Part shown: positions 50,582 through 59,515 of the stretch, in pieces | Layout: each line of letters opens with the position of its first letter | Position numbering within the stretch: position 1 is the first letter of the stretch | Assembly: GCA_013298165.1 (NCBI GenBank) | Contig: JAAFJU010000014.1 | Coordinates: 1 to 59,523, forward strand | DNA: 59,523 nucleotides | DNA from: Synechococcales cyanobacterium bin31.maxbin.ball.101 | Lineage (GTDB): Bacteria > Cyanobacteriota > Cyanobacteriia > Leptolyngbyales > Leptolyngbyaceae | Direction: 5' to 3' | Notes under the pieces: model-generated | The model's input: the letters and a program-made list of their open reading frames with translations, nothing else | What the model was told of the DNA's origin: nothing | The model's database searches: none | Made by a program: the position numbers and the translations under genes

Positions 50582-50622
50582 AAAAAACCTCTAGATTCTC
50601 TTTCAGAATCTAGAGGTTTTTT
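50582..50622 (+). terminator. Rho-independent terminator after nrtD
   Basis: AAAAAACCTCTAGATTCT, a 5-base loop, then the exact inverse AGAATCTAGAGGTTTTTT. A perfect 18-base stem with a T-run on one side and an A-run on the other, so it can stop both nrtD and the convergent MBL gene. Confidence 0.95.
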
Positions 50623-50653
50623 AATAGGCGGGTAAAAAACCCAAAATCACAAA

Positions 50654-51574
50654 TTACTTGCGGCCTAGTAGTTCAAGATTGCTGGATGCCACGACGGGTA
50701 AATGGGCCGATAGATCAGGCTCATCGCCCCCAATATTAATCACCATACCTTCCCGCGCCAGACAAGCACCGGGATAAGCCGACTGGACTTTCATTTCCAC
50801 CGACTCAAGGAAATCGTCCCCATGGTCTGGGTCATGGTGGAACATCACCGGATGCTTCACCTGAGCCGCTTCAGCTAAACGCAACGCCTCTTGCCAAGTG
50901 GAATGTCCCCAACCGCGTTTCGAGTATTTCTCATCGTGATACTCCTCATCGGTATAGCAAGCGTCATACACGAGTACGTCGGCATTACGGCAAAGGTAGA
51001 CCAAATTCTCATCAAGGTGGTCCGCATAATGCTCCGTATCAGTCGCGTAGACTGCACTGTGGCCATTCCAACTGACGCGGTAGCCAAGGGCGGTATTGGG
51101 ATGATTGAGGGCACCCATTTCGACCGTGACACCATTGCCCAGATCAATCACCTGCCCTGGCGCAACATCATGGAATTGCAAATCCGCCTGCATAATCTGC
51201 ATGGGCACCGGGAAATTCGGATGCAGCATCTGATCGCTGAGGCGTTGACGCATGGTGGCCCCATTGGGTGCGACACCGCCGTAGATATGGAAGCGATTGG
51301 CTGGGACGAAGGCAGGCCGAAAGAACGGGAAGCCTTGAATGTGGTCCCAGTGGGAATGGCTAAAAAATAGGTGAGCCTCAATGGGCGTCTCCTTCAGAAG
51401 CTGCTGTCCGAAGACCCGCAGACCTGTTCCGCCGTCAAAAATGAGGCGCTTGCCAGCAACCCGCATTTCGACACAGGAGGTATTGCCTCCGTACCGAACG
51501 GTCGATGGCCCCGGGGTCGCTACGCTTCCGCGAACGCCCCAAAACTGAACTGCAAATTCTGTAGAGTGAACCAT
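50654..51574 (-). CDS. MBL-fold metallo-hydrolase
   Basis: From the ATG ending at 51574 (MVHSTEFAVQFWGVRGS) the protein has 306 residues and the metallo-beta-lactamase motif HSHWDH (in FFSHSHWDHIQGF), a family start VQFWGVRGS..TPGP....GGNTSC, and later metal ligands (YATDTEH, MFHHDPDH). It is a probable phosphodiesterase or RNase Z-like hydrolase; the substrate is unknown. The frame opens 38 codons upstream, but that part is poor in coding character. Confidence 0.85.
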   Translation of the reverse strand: MVHSTEFAVQFWGVRGSVATPGPSTVRYGGNTSCVEMRVAGKRLIFDGGTGLRVFGQQLLKETPIEAHLFFSHSHWDHIQGFPFFRPAFVPANRFHIYGGVAPNGATMRQRLSDQMLHPNFPVPMQIMQADLQFHDVAPGQVIDLGNGVTVEMGALNHPNTALGYRVSWNGHSAVYATDTEHYADHLDENLVYLCRNADVLVYDACYTDEEYHDEKYSKRGWGHSTWQEALRLAEAAQVKHPVMFHHDPDHGDDFLESVEMKVQSAYPGACLAREGMVINIGGDEPDLSAHLPVVASSNLELLGRK

Positions 51575-51935
51575 TTCCCGACTCTTAATCCGCTTAACGC
51601 AGCAATGATGAACACTTTGATTGGGCGCATGAGTATAGCTTCTTAGAAGAACACTCTGCCTCCGCCGTGAGAGGTGACTTGAGAGCAATTAAGGAATAGA
51701 GAGCTTGAGCAATCACTGCTTAGACCGTCTATTTCTACTGCTTATCCTACCCAGCGAAGGGATGATGCTCCCATTTTTACGCAAATCAATCCAAATCTTG
51801 AAAAATCTAGATGCACAGTAAGAACAAATGCGCCAAAAAGCAGCACAAGTCTTTAACTACTGTGCTGCTTTTTAGTCAGGATGTCTGTGATCTCAGTCTT
51901 GATGACGCAGACGGCTCTAATCCATTACTGAGCGG
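51575..51935. other. 361-bp gap between MBL hydrolase and ppa
   Basis: It contains the terminator at 51835-51873 and otherwise no gene or motif that I recognise. Confidence 0.6.
51835..51873 (-). terminator. Rho-independent terminator, downstream of ppa
   Basis: AAAAAGCAGCACA, a 13-base loop, then TGTGCTGCTTTTT. It lies about 63 bases after the ppa stop on the minus strand, with a T-run on that strand as well as the other. Confidence 0.9.
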
Positions 51936-52448
51936 CTACTGAGCGGCCTTAATACATTTCTCGACTAGGGGTAGGACGGTTTCAACGTCTTTCCAACCGA
52001 GGACTTCGACGGCTTTCTTTTCCAAATTCTTGTAGGTTTTGAAAAATTCGGCGATTTCATCGAGGCGATGCTGAGGGATGTCTTTGAGGGACTTCACATG
52101 GGCATAGCGGGGGTCTTTGTCGGGGACGCAGAGGATTTTTTCATCCCGATCGCCCCCATCAATCATTTCCATCATGCCGATGGGCCGTGCGGCAATGACG
52201 CAGCCGGGGAACGTGGGTTCGTCCATGATGACCATGCCATCAAGGGGGTCGCCGTCATCAGCCAAGGTATTGGGGATGAAGCCATAGTCGTAGGGGTACA
52301 TGACCGAGGAAGACAGGACGCGATCGAGGGCGAAGGCGTTGAGGTCCTTGTCAAATTCGTACTTATTTTTGCTTCCGGCTGCGATTTCGATCAGCACGTT
52401 GAGTAAGCCGGGTTTTGGCTGGGCGGGAATACGGGCGAGGTCTACCAT
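51936..52448 (-). CDS. ppa: Inorganic pyrophosphatase
   Basis: A 170-residue family I soluble pyrophosphatase. The signature DGDPLDGMV is present, with [18 protein letters not shown] and the lysine-rich N-terminal catalytic part ([10 protein letters not shown]). It splits pyrophosphate to drive biosynthesis. Single gene with its own terminator. Confidence 0.96.
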   Translation of the reverse strand: MVDLARIPAQPKPGLLNVLIEIAAGSKNKYEFDKDLNAFALDRVLSSSVMYPYDYGFIPNTLADDGDPLDGMVIMDEPTFPGCVIAARPIGMMEMIDGGDRDEKILCVPDKDPRYAHVKSLKDIPQHRLDEIAEFFKTYKNLEKKAVEVLGWKDVETVLPLVEKCIKAAQ

Positions 52449-52587
52449 GAGCTTCTCTGATATTTTACGGATCTTTTGAGTTACCGAATTCGATTGTAGG
52501 GGAAGTCTGAGTATATCTACTAAATTTTTGAGTGCCTAATTTTCAGGCCAGTCGTTCTCTACTGTCGTTCTTCTTTATTTACCGATT

Positions 52588-53193
52588 ATGGTGCATCTAA
52601 GTACTTCATTTTGTGCTGCTTGTCTAGTGGGGACAATTTCTCTCCCGGTGTGGCTGACAGCACCCAATCCTTCTGAGGTGGGGGCAGATTTTGGCCCACT
52701 GGAAAAGTTGCTAAAGGCTGAGAAATGGGCAGCGGCGGCGGAAGAAACCCAGGATATGGTGTTCCAGATTTCACAAAAGAATTCCCATCCGACGATCGGC
52801 CAAGATATGCTCACGGCTCAGTCCGTGGAGAATTTTCCCTGCAAAGACATTAAATCATTAGATTCACTTTGGCGCAAGTATAGTCACAACAGATTTGGCT
52901 ATCGATCGCAGCTTTTGGCGGTGAAGCGGCAGTCGATCGAGTTGAAGTATGAGACGTTGCGCGAGTCTCCGGAGGTTTGGGCGCAGCTTACGAATCAAGT
53001 GGGATGGCAGGCTTGGCAAGAGAACAGGGAAGATTCGCCGGAAGTCAAGCAGCCGACAGACCTGCCTGAGGGGAACTTTCCGCTGCCTGTCCGATCGACG
53101 GCAGACTTCGGAGATGCAGCGGTGGTGCGAGGGGAGGGGGCTGTTTTTGGGATGAGCTTTCTGGCGCGATCGAAACAGTGTGGTGTGGAGTAG
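52588..53193 (+). CDS. Secreted GUN4-domain protein
   Basis: The 201-residue protein has a hydrophobic N-terminus (CLVGTISLPVWL) and a GUN4-type domain: LEKLLKAEKWAAAAEETQDM, FPCKDIKSLDSLWRKYSHNR and FGYRSQ. GUN4 proper binds porphyrins and activates Mg-chelatase; many cyanobacteria have several GUN4-like proteins of unknown role. The long spacer between the two motifs and the signal-like N-terminus set it apart. The C-terminal third is low-complexity. Confidence 0.8.
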   Translation: MVHLSTSFCAACLVGTISLPVWLTAPNPSEVGADFGPLEKLLKAEKWAAAAEETQDMVFQISQKNSHPTIGQDMLTAQSVENFPCKDIKSLDSLWRKYSHNRFGYRSQLLAVKRQSIELKYETLRESPEVWAQLTNQVGWQAWQENREDSPEVKQPTDLPEGNFPLPVRSTADFGDAAVVRGEGAVFGMSFLARSKQCGVE

Positions 53194-53217
53194 TTGACTT
53201 TAGTTGGAGATCTGGAG

Positions 53218-54078
53218 TTAGAGCCTCCGCTGGATTTCGGTGATCTGCTCGATCGACAATCCGACGATCGTTGCCACTTGCTCTGAGGACATACCCGATC
53301 GAAGGAGGTTGGTGACGACTTGACTCATTTGAGCTTCGGCGCGATCGGCCCGTTGCTGTTGTTCTTCAGCCCGTTGCTGTTCTCGTTCCGCTCGTTGCTG
53401 TTCTCGTTCCGCCCGTTGCTGTTCTCGTCCCGCCCGGTGTCGTTCCTCTCTGGCGATCAATCTTTGTTGCTCAGCGAGCAGGGCTTGTTGCTGGGCGAGG
53501 CGATCGAGTTCGACAGAGGTAAGAAACTTGCGACCGTCGGGACGATAGATTTCCAGTTCGCCATTGAATTGGGCGAACCGGATTTGCAGGCGAGGGCTGA
53601 CCCAGCCGTTCATGTCAGGGATGGCAAGGAGGCGATCGTCCGCCCGCATCCAACCTTTGAGTAATAACCTGTCTGGATCGAAACTGTAATATTCTTCAAC
53701 TCCATGGGTTTCGTAGAATTTGCGCTTTTCTTCCATTTCAGGCGCGAAGTTGCTGGGCGACAGGATTTCAAAGGTGACTTGAGGGGCGATATTACCTTCT
53801 TTCCATTGTTGATAAGAACCCCGGTCGCCCTTGCCCGGACCAAACGCCACCATTGCATCCGGCGCTATTCGAGTTGTGTTATCGCCTTCGATCGGATACC
53901 ACAACAAATCCCCCGCGACAAACACATGGGCCATCGCGGCAAACCAAATTTCCAAATTCTCTTTGATCATCACAATCAATTTGAACTGTTTGGTATTGTC
54001 TGACATGGGTTGCCCGTCTGAGTCTGGATAGTGAATTTCAATCTCAGGGCTGAGTCCCTGTTGGGTAGTGATGCTCAT
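53218..54078 (-). CDS. Uma2-family (DUF820) protein with coiled-coil tail
   Basis: From MSITTQQGLSPEIEIHYPDS the protein has a PD-(D/E)XK-like Uma2 domain (DNTTRIAPDAMVAFG, PQVTFEILSPSN, GVEEYYSFDPD), and a C-terminal coiled coil with repeated EQQRAER units (about 205-250) and a short helical end. Uma2 proteins are very numerous in cyanobacteria and their function is unsettled. The EQQRAER units are encoded by near-identical 21-base repeats. An ATG ten codons upstream is possible. Confidence 0.85.
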   Translation of the reverse strand: MSITTQQGLSPEIEIHYPDSDGQPMSDNTKQFKLIVMIKENLEIWFAAMAHVFVAGDLLWYPIEGDNTTRIAPDAMVAFGPGKGDRGSYQQWKEGNIAPQVTFEILSPSNFAPEMEEKRKFYETHGVEEYYSFDPDRLLLKGWMRADDRLLAIPDMNGWVSPRLQIRFAQFNGELEIYRPDGRKFLTSVELDRLAQQQALLAEQQRLIAREERHRAGREQQRAEREQQRAEREQQRAEEQQQRADRAEAQMSQVVTNLLRSGMSSEQVATIVGLSIEQITEIQRRL

Positions 54079-54241
54079 TGCACCGAGGCTCCGATCGAAA
54101 GAGTTCATTCATTCTAACGTAATGGGCAAGTCGATCGAAGTTTGAAGCAGCAATGGCGCAAGTTCCTGATGTTGAGCCTGAGGAGAACGATCGGCTTTAG
54201 GGGCGATGGATTATTGGGTCCGATTGCTGTATGACAACCCA

Positions 54242-55849
54242 TCAGGCAACACGCCAGACCATAATAGTCCCATCATTTTGCCCATTGATGAGACAGGTTC
54301 CATCTTGCGTAAAGGCTATCGTCCCTGTGCCAGCCAGTGAACCGTATTGGGAAAAGGCTACTTCAGGGTCATCGACCCGGATAGTCCAAAGCTTGATTTG
54401 ACCATCATTGCTAATACTGGCCAAGAGATTCGGTTGAGAACTAAACGTGACCGATCGAATCGCGGCTTCGTGTGCCTTGATAGAACTCAACAGATGTCCT
54501 GTCTGCAAATTCCAAATTTTTAGAGTGCAGTCACTTCCGCCGCTGGCGATCAGGGTCTCATCTGAATTAATAGTGACTGTATTAACCCATCCTTGATGAT
54601 GATTGAGAACCTGAGCCTCAGCCCATCCGTCTAGGTTCCAAATGCGGATATTAGAATCGGCACTTCCGCTCACCATTCGCCGCCCATCACGGGTTACTGT
54701 GATTGAAAAAATAGTATCCGTATGTCCTTTCAGAGTACGTTTCAATTTCTCTTGAATAAAATCGCGGTGGTCATTTTTCCAGATCCGAATTGTTCGATCG
54801 CTACTTCCACTGAATACCAGCTTACCTTCATCCCCAAAAGTTAGACATTGAACAAGGCCATCATGACTACGGTAAGATGGCGATTTTGTAAATATGCCAA
54901 TTCTTTGACGAGTATCAAGATTCCAAATTGTAATATCTTGTTCACAGGCCCCCAACAGTATCTTACCATCGGGACTGATGGCGATCGACTGTACCGTTTG
55001 AGTCAGATAAAAGCGGTGAATAACCTCTCCACTGGACAAATCCCAAAGTGAGATCGTCTCATCATCACTTCCAGTTGCAATCCAAATTCCGTTTGGATGA
55101 ACAGCAATTATATTAATAGCTTTGCCATGATGACGAAGCGTATGAATACAGTCACCAACTTTATATTTCTCTGGAATATTTGAACTAGCTTTGAGCTGTT
55201 CTTGACGTTGTATTTCTGATTTCAATCGCTGTAATTCTGGTTCAACATCCCATTTCAGAAATTTAACAAGTCGATCGTCCTCACCTAATGTCAGCTCCAA
55301 CAATGCCATTGTGTAAGCTTGTTGGTAATCATAATCTTCATCTATTCTTTCAGCCATTCGATCGAATGCTTGATAGGATGTTTCCTGAGGTCCAGAATCT
55401 AGCATTTTAGCGAGACCGTAGACGCCTAACCCAACGATTCCTCCAGCAATCCCAAAGCTTCCGATGCCTAATTTGACGGCACCAAAACTTCCCGCAGCAC
55501 CGACACCCCCAAAGGTGGAAGCTACTCCCATCCCACCGATGGCACCTACTCCTAAAGCTCCGATCGCGACCTTATCGCCTTGGATCACTCCCGCTATTGC
55601 ACCATAGGTTGCAGCCCCTACGATCGCACCTGCACCCACCATTGGCAACATCCCGACACTCACGCCCCCAAAACCACCGACTAACCCAACTTTACCGACG
55701 TTGGAAGCTAGAAAACCGCCCGTGACCGCACCATTGAACAGGCATACGGATCCTACTGTACTTTTATAGGGCATGACGTGGCTCTTGTGTCTCTTGAACA
55801 AATAAATGATTTTTTCACCCTGGAAATAATTATTGCATACCTTGCTCAT
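54242..55849 (-). CDS. WD40-repeat protein with glycine-rich membrane head
   Basis: The 535-residue protein has a glycine/alanine-rich hydrophobic head (about 45-155: GFGGVSVGMLPMVGAGAIVG and so on), a helical region (160-235), and about seven WD40 repeats forming a propeller (LVFSGSSDRTIRIWK, GHTDTIFSITVTRDGRRM, SGGSDCTLKIWNLQ). The head may insert in a membrane or self-assemble; its role is unknown. A Met at 55774 (MPYKSTVGS) is a second possible start. No kinase or NTPase domain is present. Confidence 0.85.
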   Translation of the reverse strand: MSKVCNNYFQGEKIIYLFKRHKSHVMPYKSTVGSVCLFNGAVTGGFLASNVGKVGLVGGFGGVSVGMLPMVGAGAIVGAATYGAIAGVIQGDKVAIGALGVGAIGGMGVASTFGGVGAAGSFGAVKLGIGSFGIAGGIVGLGVYGLAKMLDSGPQETSYQAFDRMAERIDEDYDYQQAYTMALLELTLGEDDRLVKFLKWDVEPELQRLKSEIQRQEQLKASSNIPEKYKVGDCIHTLRHHGKAINIIAVHPNGIWIATGSDDETISLWDLSSGEVIHRFYLTQTVQSIAISPDGKILLGACEQDITIWNLDTRQRIGIFTKSPSYRSHDGLVQCLTFGDEGKLVFSGSSDRTIRIWKNDHRDFIQEKLKRTLKGHTDTIFSITVTRDGRRMVSGSADSNIRIWNLDGWAEAQVLNHHQGWVNTVTINSDETLIASGGSDCTLKIWNLQTGHLLSSIKAHEAAIRSVTFSSQPNLLASISNDGQIKLWTIRVDDPEVAFSQYGSLAGTGTIAFTQDGTCLINGQNDGTIMVWRVA

Positions 55850-55948
55850 TCATACGAGGCAAGGTGATTGCTCTTCTCCCAAGGATTCAGAATAAATAAA
55901 AAATCACTCCAGCTTTAGGAGAAGAAGTAAACGTTAGAGAGAATTTCA

Positions 55949-55980
55949 GGTTCCCCCAGAATTGGGGGCTAGGGGGCCTG
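55949..55980. repeat. Type A palindromic repeat, half copy
   Basis: GGTTCCCCCAGAATTGGGGG and CTAGGGGGCC, in the gap between the SIMPL gene and the WD40 gene. Confidence 0.8.
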
Positions 55981-56009
55981 ATGTACAGCAATGACTCATT
56001 GATTCAGCA

Positions 56010-56771
56010 TTAGTAACTAATTTCCAACGTCACCGTAGCCTCGATCGTCTGCTCACCGCCCATAACCGGACTGGGAGCATCTGCGATTTTGGCCGATCGT
56101 TGCATCAGAGCACTCTCATTCATTTCCAGCGGACGAGGACGGGGAACGGCATTGTTCACCTGAATTCCAATGATGTCTTTCTGGGTAAAGTTCAGCGCTT
56201 CTAAAACCGCACTGGCCTGAGCTTGAGCCTCCTTCGTTGCCCGCTTCAGGGATACCTTTTGAGCGGCTGCGATCGCCTCATCCGTCGCCACAAAACTAAT
56301 GCCATCAATGCGACTGGCACCGGATTTAACCGCTTGGTCAATGATCTCCCCAGCAGCATTGTTACTGGTCCGAAACACAACCATGTTAGAGCCGCTGTAG
56401 CCCGTCAAAACCTGTTTGTTATTTTCGTAGCTGTAGGTGGGATTGAGATTGATGCCTGTGGTTTCGAGTTTTTCCACATTGCGGGATTTGAGGAAGGCGA
56501 CGACGGCATTCGATCGTTTGGCGATCGCACTTTGGACTTCGCTCGCTGTTTTGCCCTGAGCTTCGACCCCGAGACGCACCACGGCGATCGTCGTGGGAAT
56601 CGCTTCAGTGCCTCGTCCGGAGACCGTCAGGGTGCGAAGGCGATTGCTAGACGTTGAGACAGATTGGGCTTGGGCGGAGTCGGGCGTGAAGATTACTGGG
56701 AACGCAGCAGCGATCGTGAGGGTAGTGAGGAAAAGAGCGATCGTGCGTTTAGGATTTAATTTAGATGGCAT
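56010..56771 (-). CDS. SIMPL (DUF541) domain secreted protein
   Basis: The 253-residue protein has a signal peptide cut near AQAQ and the SIMPL pattern: LTVSGRGTEAIPTTIAVVRLGVEAQG at the start of the domain, SGSNMVVFRTSNNAGE-like middle and IGIQVNNAVPRPRP, ending with EATVTLEISY. SIMPL proteins are periplasmic and linked to oxidative stress or outer-membrane function. Single gene. Confidence 0.92.
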   Translation of the reverse strand: MPSKLNPKRTIALFLTTLTIAAAFPVIFTPDSAQAQSVSTSSNRLRTLTVSGRGTEAIPTTIAVVRLGVEAQGKTASEVQSAIAKRSNAVVAFLKSRNVEKLETTGINLNPTYSYENNKQVLTGYSGSNMVVFRTSNNAAGEIIDQAVKSGASRIDGISFVATDEAIAAAQKVSLKRATKEAQAQASAVLEALNFTQKDIIGIQVNNAVPRPRPLEMNESALMQRSAKIADAPSPVMGGEQTIEATVTLEISY

Positions 56772-56984
56772 GAGTGTAGGTTTTGCGATAAAGAATTGAA
56801 CGGGATGTCATTACTGTGCCATTAGTTCGCAACGATGAGGGGTCAGGTTGCAATTTTTGATACAGCTTTGATGAGGATCTGGCGAGACTCTGTTCAGATC
56901 TTGACATCGGAACTTGTGGCGGGCAACGATCGTCATTCAATACAGTCTAAAATGATAGTCCCCCTGCATGAGGCTTGTTGCGTA

Positions 56985-57629
56985 ATGAAATTCCAAAAAC
57001 GTCAGATTTTAGTTGCGATGAGTTTGTTGCTACTGAGCAACTTAGGCGTTTCTCCAGCCTTTGCCGATGGTGGACTGTTCAATAGTCCCGTCGATAAACT
57101 GCCCTCGGCCTCCCGCACCACGCTCCGATCGGGTGCCACCCTAGTCACAGGCGAAAAAGGTCGCTACGTAGCCCAGGTGTTAGTCACGGGCAACATGGAC
57201 ACCGCTTGGGATGTGTTGACGGACTACGATAATTTCGCAAAGTTTCTACCCAACGTAGAAAGCAACAAAATCCTCGAATTCCGCAAAGATTCAAAGATCA
57301 TGGAGCAAGTGAGTTTTCAACAAGTCTTTCTGTTTACCATCAAATCCCGAGTCAAGTTAGCGATTACTGAATCCAATCGTCGTCGCGTTGATTTTAAATT
57401 GCAAGACAGTGATCAATTGGTCAGCATGACGGGCTATTGGCAATTGGAACCGATCGCCGCCTACGACGGAGCAAAACCAACCCAAGTCTTGATTACGCAA
57501 GTCGTCGAAGCCCAGCCCAAATCTGGAACCCCCAAGGACACCTTCTACGACATCTTCAAAAACACCTTGTCAAAAACCATGACAGCAGTTGGACGTGAGA
57601 TGACCTCAAGAGAAAGTAAGAAAAGCTAA
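56985..57629 (+). CDS. SRPBCC (START-like) secreted protein
   Basis: The ATG at 56985 (MKFQKRQILVAMSLLLLSN) gives a signal peptide cut near AFA; the frame extends 50 codons upstream without support. The mature part is a SRPBCC/cyclase-dehydrase fold (VTGNMDTAWDVLTDYDNFAKF, FLPNVESNKILE, VKLAITESNRRRVDF), which binds hydrophobic ligands. Its ligand is unknown. Confidence 0.85.
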   Translation: MKFQKRQILVAMSLLLLSNLGVSPAFADGGLFNSPVDKLPSASRTTLRSGATLVTGEKGRYVAQVLVTGNMDTAWDVLTDYDNFAKFLPNVESNKILEFRKDSKIMEQVSFQQVFLFTIKSRVKLAITESNRRRVDFKLQDSDQLVSMTGYWQLEPIAAYDGAKPTQVLITQVVEAQPKSGTPKDTFYDIFKNTLSKTMTAVGREMTSRESKKS

Positions 57630-57672
57630 CAGAAATTTCGTAGGGACATGGCTTGCCGTGTCCTAATAAACC

Positions 57673-58065
57673 CTAGAGTCCAAGATACTGTCGAATCATC
57701 TGACGAATTGTGCTGCAATCTTGAAAGGCTTGAGTAGCTAGAGCTTGAGTTGAAGACACTCCAGGGTAGCGAAATTCAACCGCATAGGTAGTCAGAATAT
57801 CCAGGTTAGGCAGTAACGTTGCCCAACTTGGAACAATCGGCAACATTAAATTCAATAGTACAGTTAGATCATGAGTTCTATTAAAAGCGATATTTTCCTC
57901 TTGAAGGCAGGCTTTCAGGTACTTTTCAACACACTGCTGACTGTGAAAACAAACTCCGTCATAGTTTAGAGTTTGATTAGAAGATGGCTGAACTTGAAGT
58001 TCACGATCGGCAGTCGCAAAGTCAGCTTCCGCCTTAGTAACCCACTCTTGTGTGATTGGTCTCAT
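57673..58065 (-). CDS. HEPN-domain protein, toxin candidate
   Basis: From MRPITQEWVTKAEADFATAD the protein has 130 residues and the HEPN pattern: E.....A..DF.TA, VCFHSQQCVEKYLKACLQ, and the RTHDL motif that carries the family's catalytic Arg/His. Its start overlaps the MNT gene end by 32 bases. In studied pairs HEPN is a ribonuclease toxin held off by MNT. The first 14 codons match the remnant at 1975-2055. Confidence 0.88.
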   Translation of the reverse strand: MRPITQEWVTKAEADFATADRELQVQPSSNQTLNYDGVCFHSQQCVEKYLKACLQEENIAFNRTHDLTVLLNLMLPIVPSWATLLPNLDILTTYAVEFRYPGVSSTQALATQAFQDCSTIRQMIRQYLGL

Positions 58066-58366
58066 AAAGAATCTGTCCTTTCTGAATAATGTCTTGAATG
58101 AAAAAATCACCCATCTCCAAACGTTGCTGAATCTGTTCAGACGTTCGAGTCATCAAATCCAGAGGAAAGGTCGCTTTAACCTGTCTCCGAATTTCAATCG
58201 CCTTGTAAACGGGTAAATCATCAAACGGTAAGATGACTAATAAATCGACATCAGAGTTCTCAGTTGGCTGACCATAAGCATAAGAACCAAAAAGAATGAT
58301 TCGGTCGGGTTGAAATTTCTCAACAATTTTCTGACTAAATTCTTGAATCTCTTCAAATGGAATCAT
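58034..58366 (-). CDS. MNT nucleotidyltransferase, antitoxin candidate
   Basis: The product (MIPFEEIQEFSQKIVEK...) is about 110 residues with the MNT motif GSYAYGQPTENSDVDLLV (GSX10DXD). It is encoded first in a two-gene unit with the HEPN protein; in known pairs it AMPylates the HEPN partner. It is the intact paralogue of the orphan at 2027-2359. A Met six codons upstream is an alternative start. Confidence 0.88.
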   Translation of the reverse strand: MIPFEEIQEFSQKIVEKFQPDRIILFGSYAYGQPTENSDVDLLVILPFDDLPVYKAIEIRRQVKATFPLDLMTRTSEQIQQRLEMGDFFIQDIIQKGQILYETNHTRVGY

Positions 58367-58456
58367 CCTGAACCTCTTACACAATGGTTATAGAACGGTC
58401 TATTAAATATACTTCAACCAGGTATTGTGAGTTGAGATCATTCACAAGCCTCTACG

Positions 58457-59515
58457 TCAAACCTCTGCCCGATCGATAATCCCTCCACCCAGCAGCACCT
58501 CCCCGTCGTACCAAACTGCCGCCTGACCCGGCGTAATACTCAACTGCGGCTCATCAAACACGATCTTCACGGCATCATCGCTCACTGGCACGATCGTGGC
58601 AGGCGAGGGCAACGATCGGTAGCGAATTTGGACTTCGGCTTTGATGGGCGCAGTGATGGGTGCGACCGAAACCCAGTTCACCCGCGATACAGAACATTCG
58701 GTTTGATAGGCTTCATCTTTAACCCCGACAATCACGCGATTCATTACTGCATCCAGGCCAATCACGTAGAGCGGCTCACTATAAGCAATGCCCAACCCTT
58801 TGCGTTGGCCAATGGTGTAGTGATGAATTCCGGAATGCTGGCCAAGCACTTCACCCGATCGCAGCACAATATCGCCATCTGTTCCCGTAATGTATTTATC
58901 TAAAAACGCCTGCATCGAACCATTCGCTTCCACCAAACACAAATCCATACTTTCCGGCTTATCCGCCGTTTGCAGATCAAACTGCGCCGCAATCTTTCGA
59001 GTTTCGGTTTTTTGCGTTTCACCCAAGGGGAAAATCACATGGGCCAAATCGTCTTGGCTCAAATCATAGAGAAAATAGGTTTGGTCTTTGTTGCGATCGA
59101 ACGCTCTCAGCAAGAGCCACCGATCGATCGACTCATCATAACGAACCCGCGCATAGTGGCCCGTCGCGATCAAATCAATCCCCAACTCCTGCTGCGCATA
59201 ATCGATCATCGGACGAAATTTCACCGCCTTATTGCAGTTTGAGCAAGGCAATGGCGTGATGCCCTCGCGGTAGCCGTCCACCAAATAATTAATGATGTAC
59301 TTCTCAAAGGACACCCGACTATCCACCACATGATGCGGCACGCCCATTTGCTCACAAAGCTGCGCTGCATCCACCATGCCTTCCGAGCAACATTGGCCCT
59401 TCCCCTTCATCAACCACAGCGTCAACCCTTCCACGGCATAGCCCTGATCTTGCAAAATCGCAGCAGTAGTAGAACTATCGACTCCACCCGAGAGTCCGAC
59501 AACGACCTTTTTCAT
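58457..59515 (-). CDS. mnmA: tRNA 2-thiouridine synthase MnmA
   Basis: MnmA thiolates U34 of Lys, Glu and Gln tRNAs. The 352-residue protein has the PP-loop [10 protein letters not shown] at the N-terminus, the catalytic Cys in [10 protein letters not shown] and DLCLVEANG, and [12 protein letters not shown]. Complete at both ends, eight bases before the window end. Confidence 0.96.
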   Translation of the reverse strand: MKKVVVGLSGGVDSSTTAAILQDQGYAVEGLTLWLMKGKGQCCSEGMVDAAQLCEQMGVPHHVVDSRVSFEKYIINYLVDGYREGITPLPCSNCNKAVKFRPMIDYAQQELGIDLIATGHYARVRYDESIDRWLLLRAFDRNKDQTYFLYDLSQDDLAHVIFPLGETQKTETRKIAAQFDLQTADKPESMDLCLVEANGSMQAFLDKYITGTDGDIVLRSGEVLGQHSGIHHYTIGQRKGLGIAYSEPLYVIGLDAVMNRVIVGVKDEAYQTECSVSRVNWVSVAPITAPIKAEVQIRYRSLPSPATIVPVSDDAVKIVFDEPQLSITPGQAAVWYDGEVLLGGGIIDRAEV

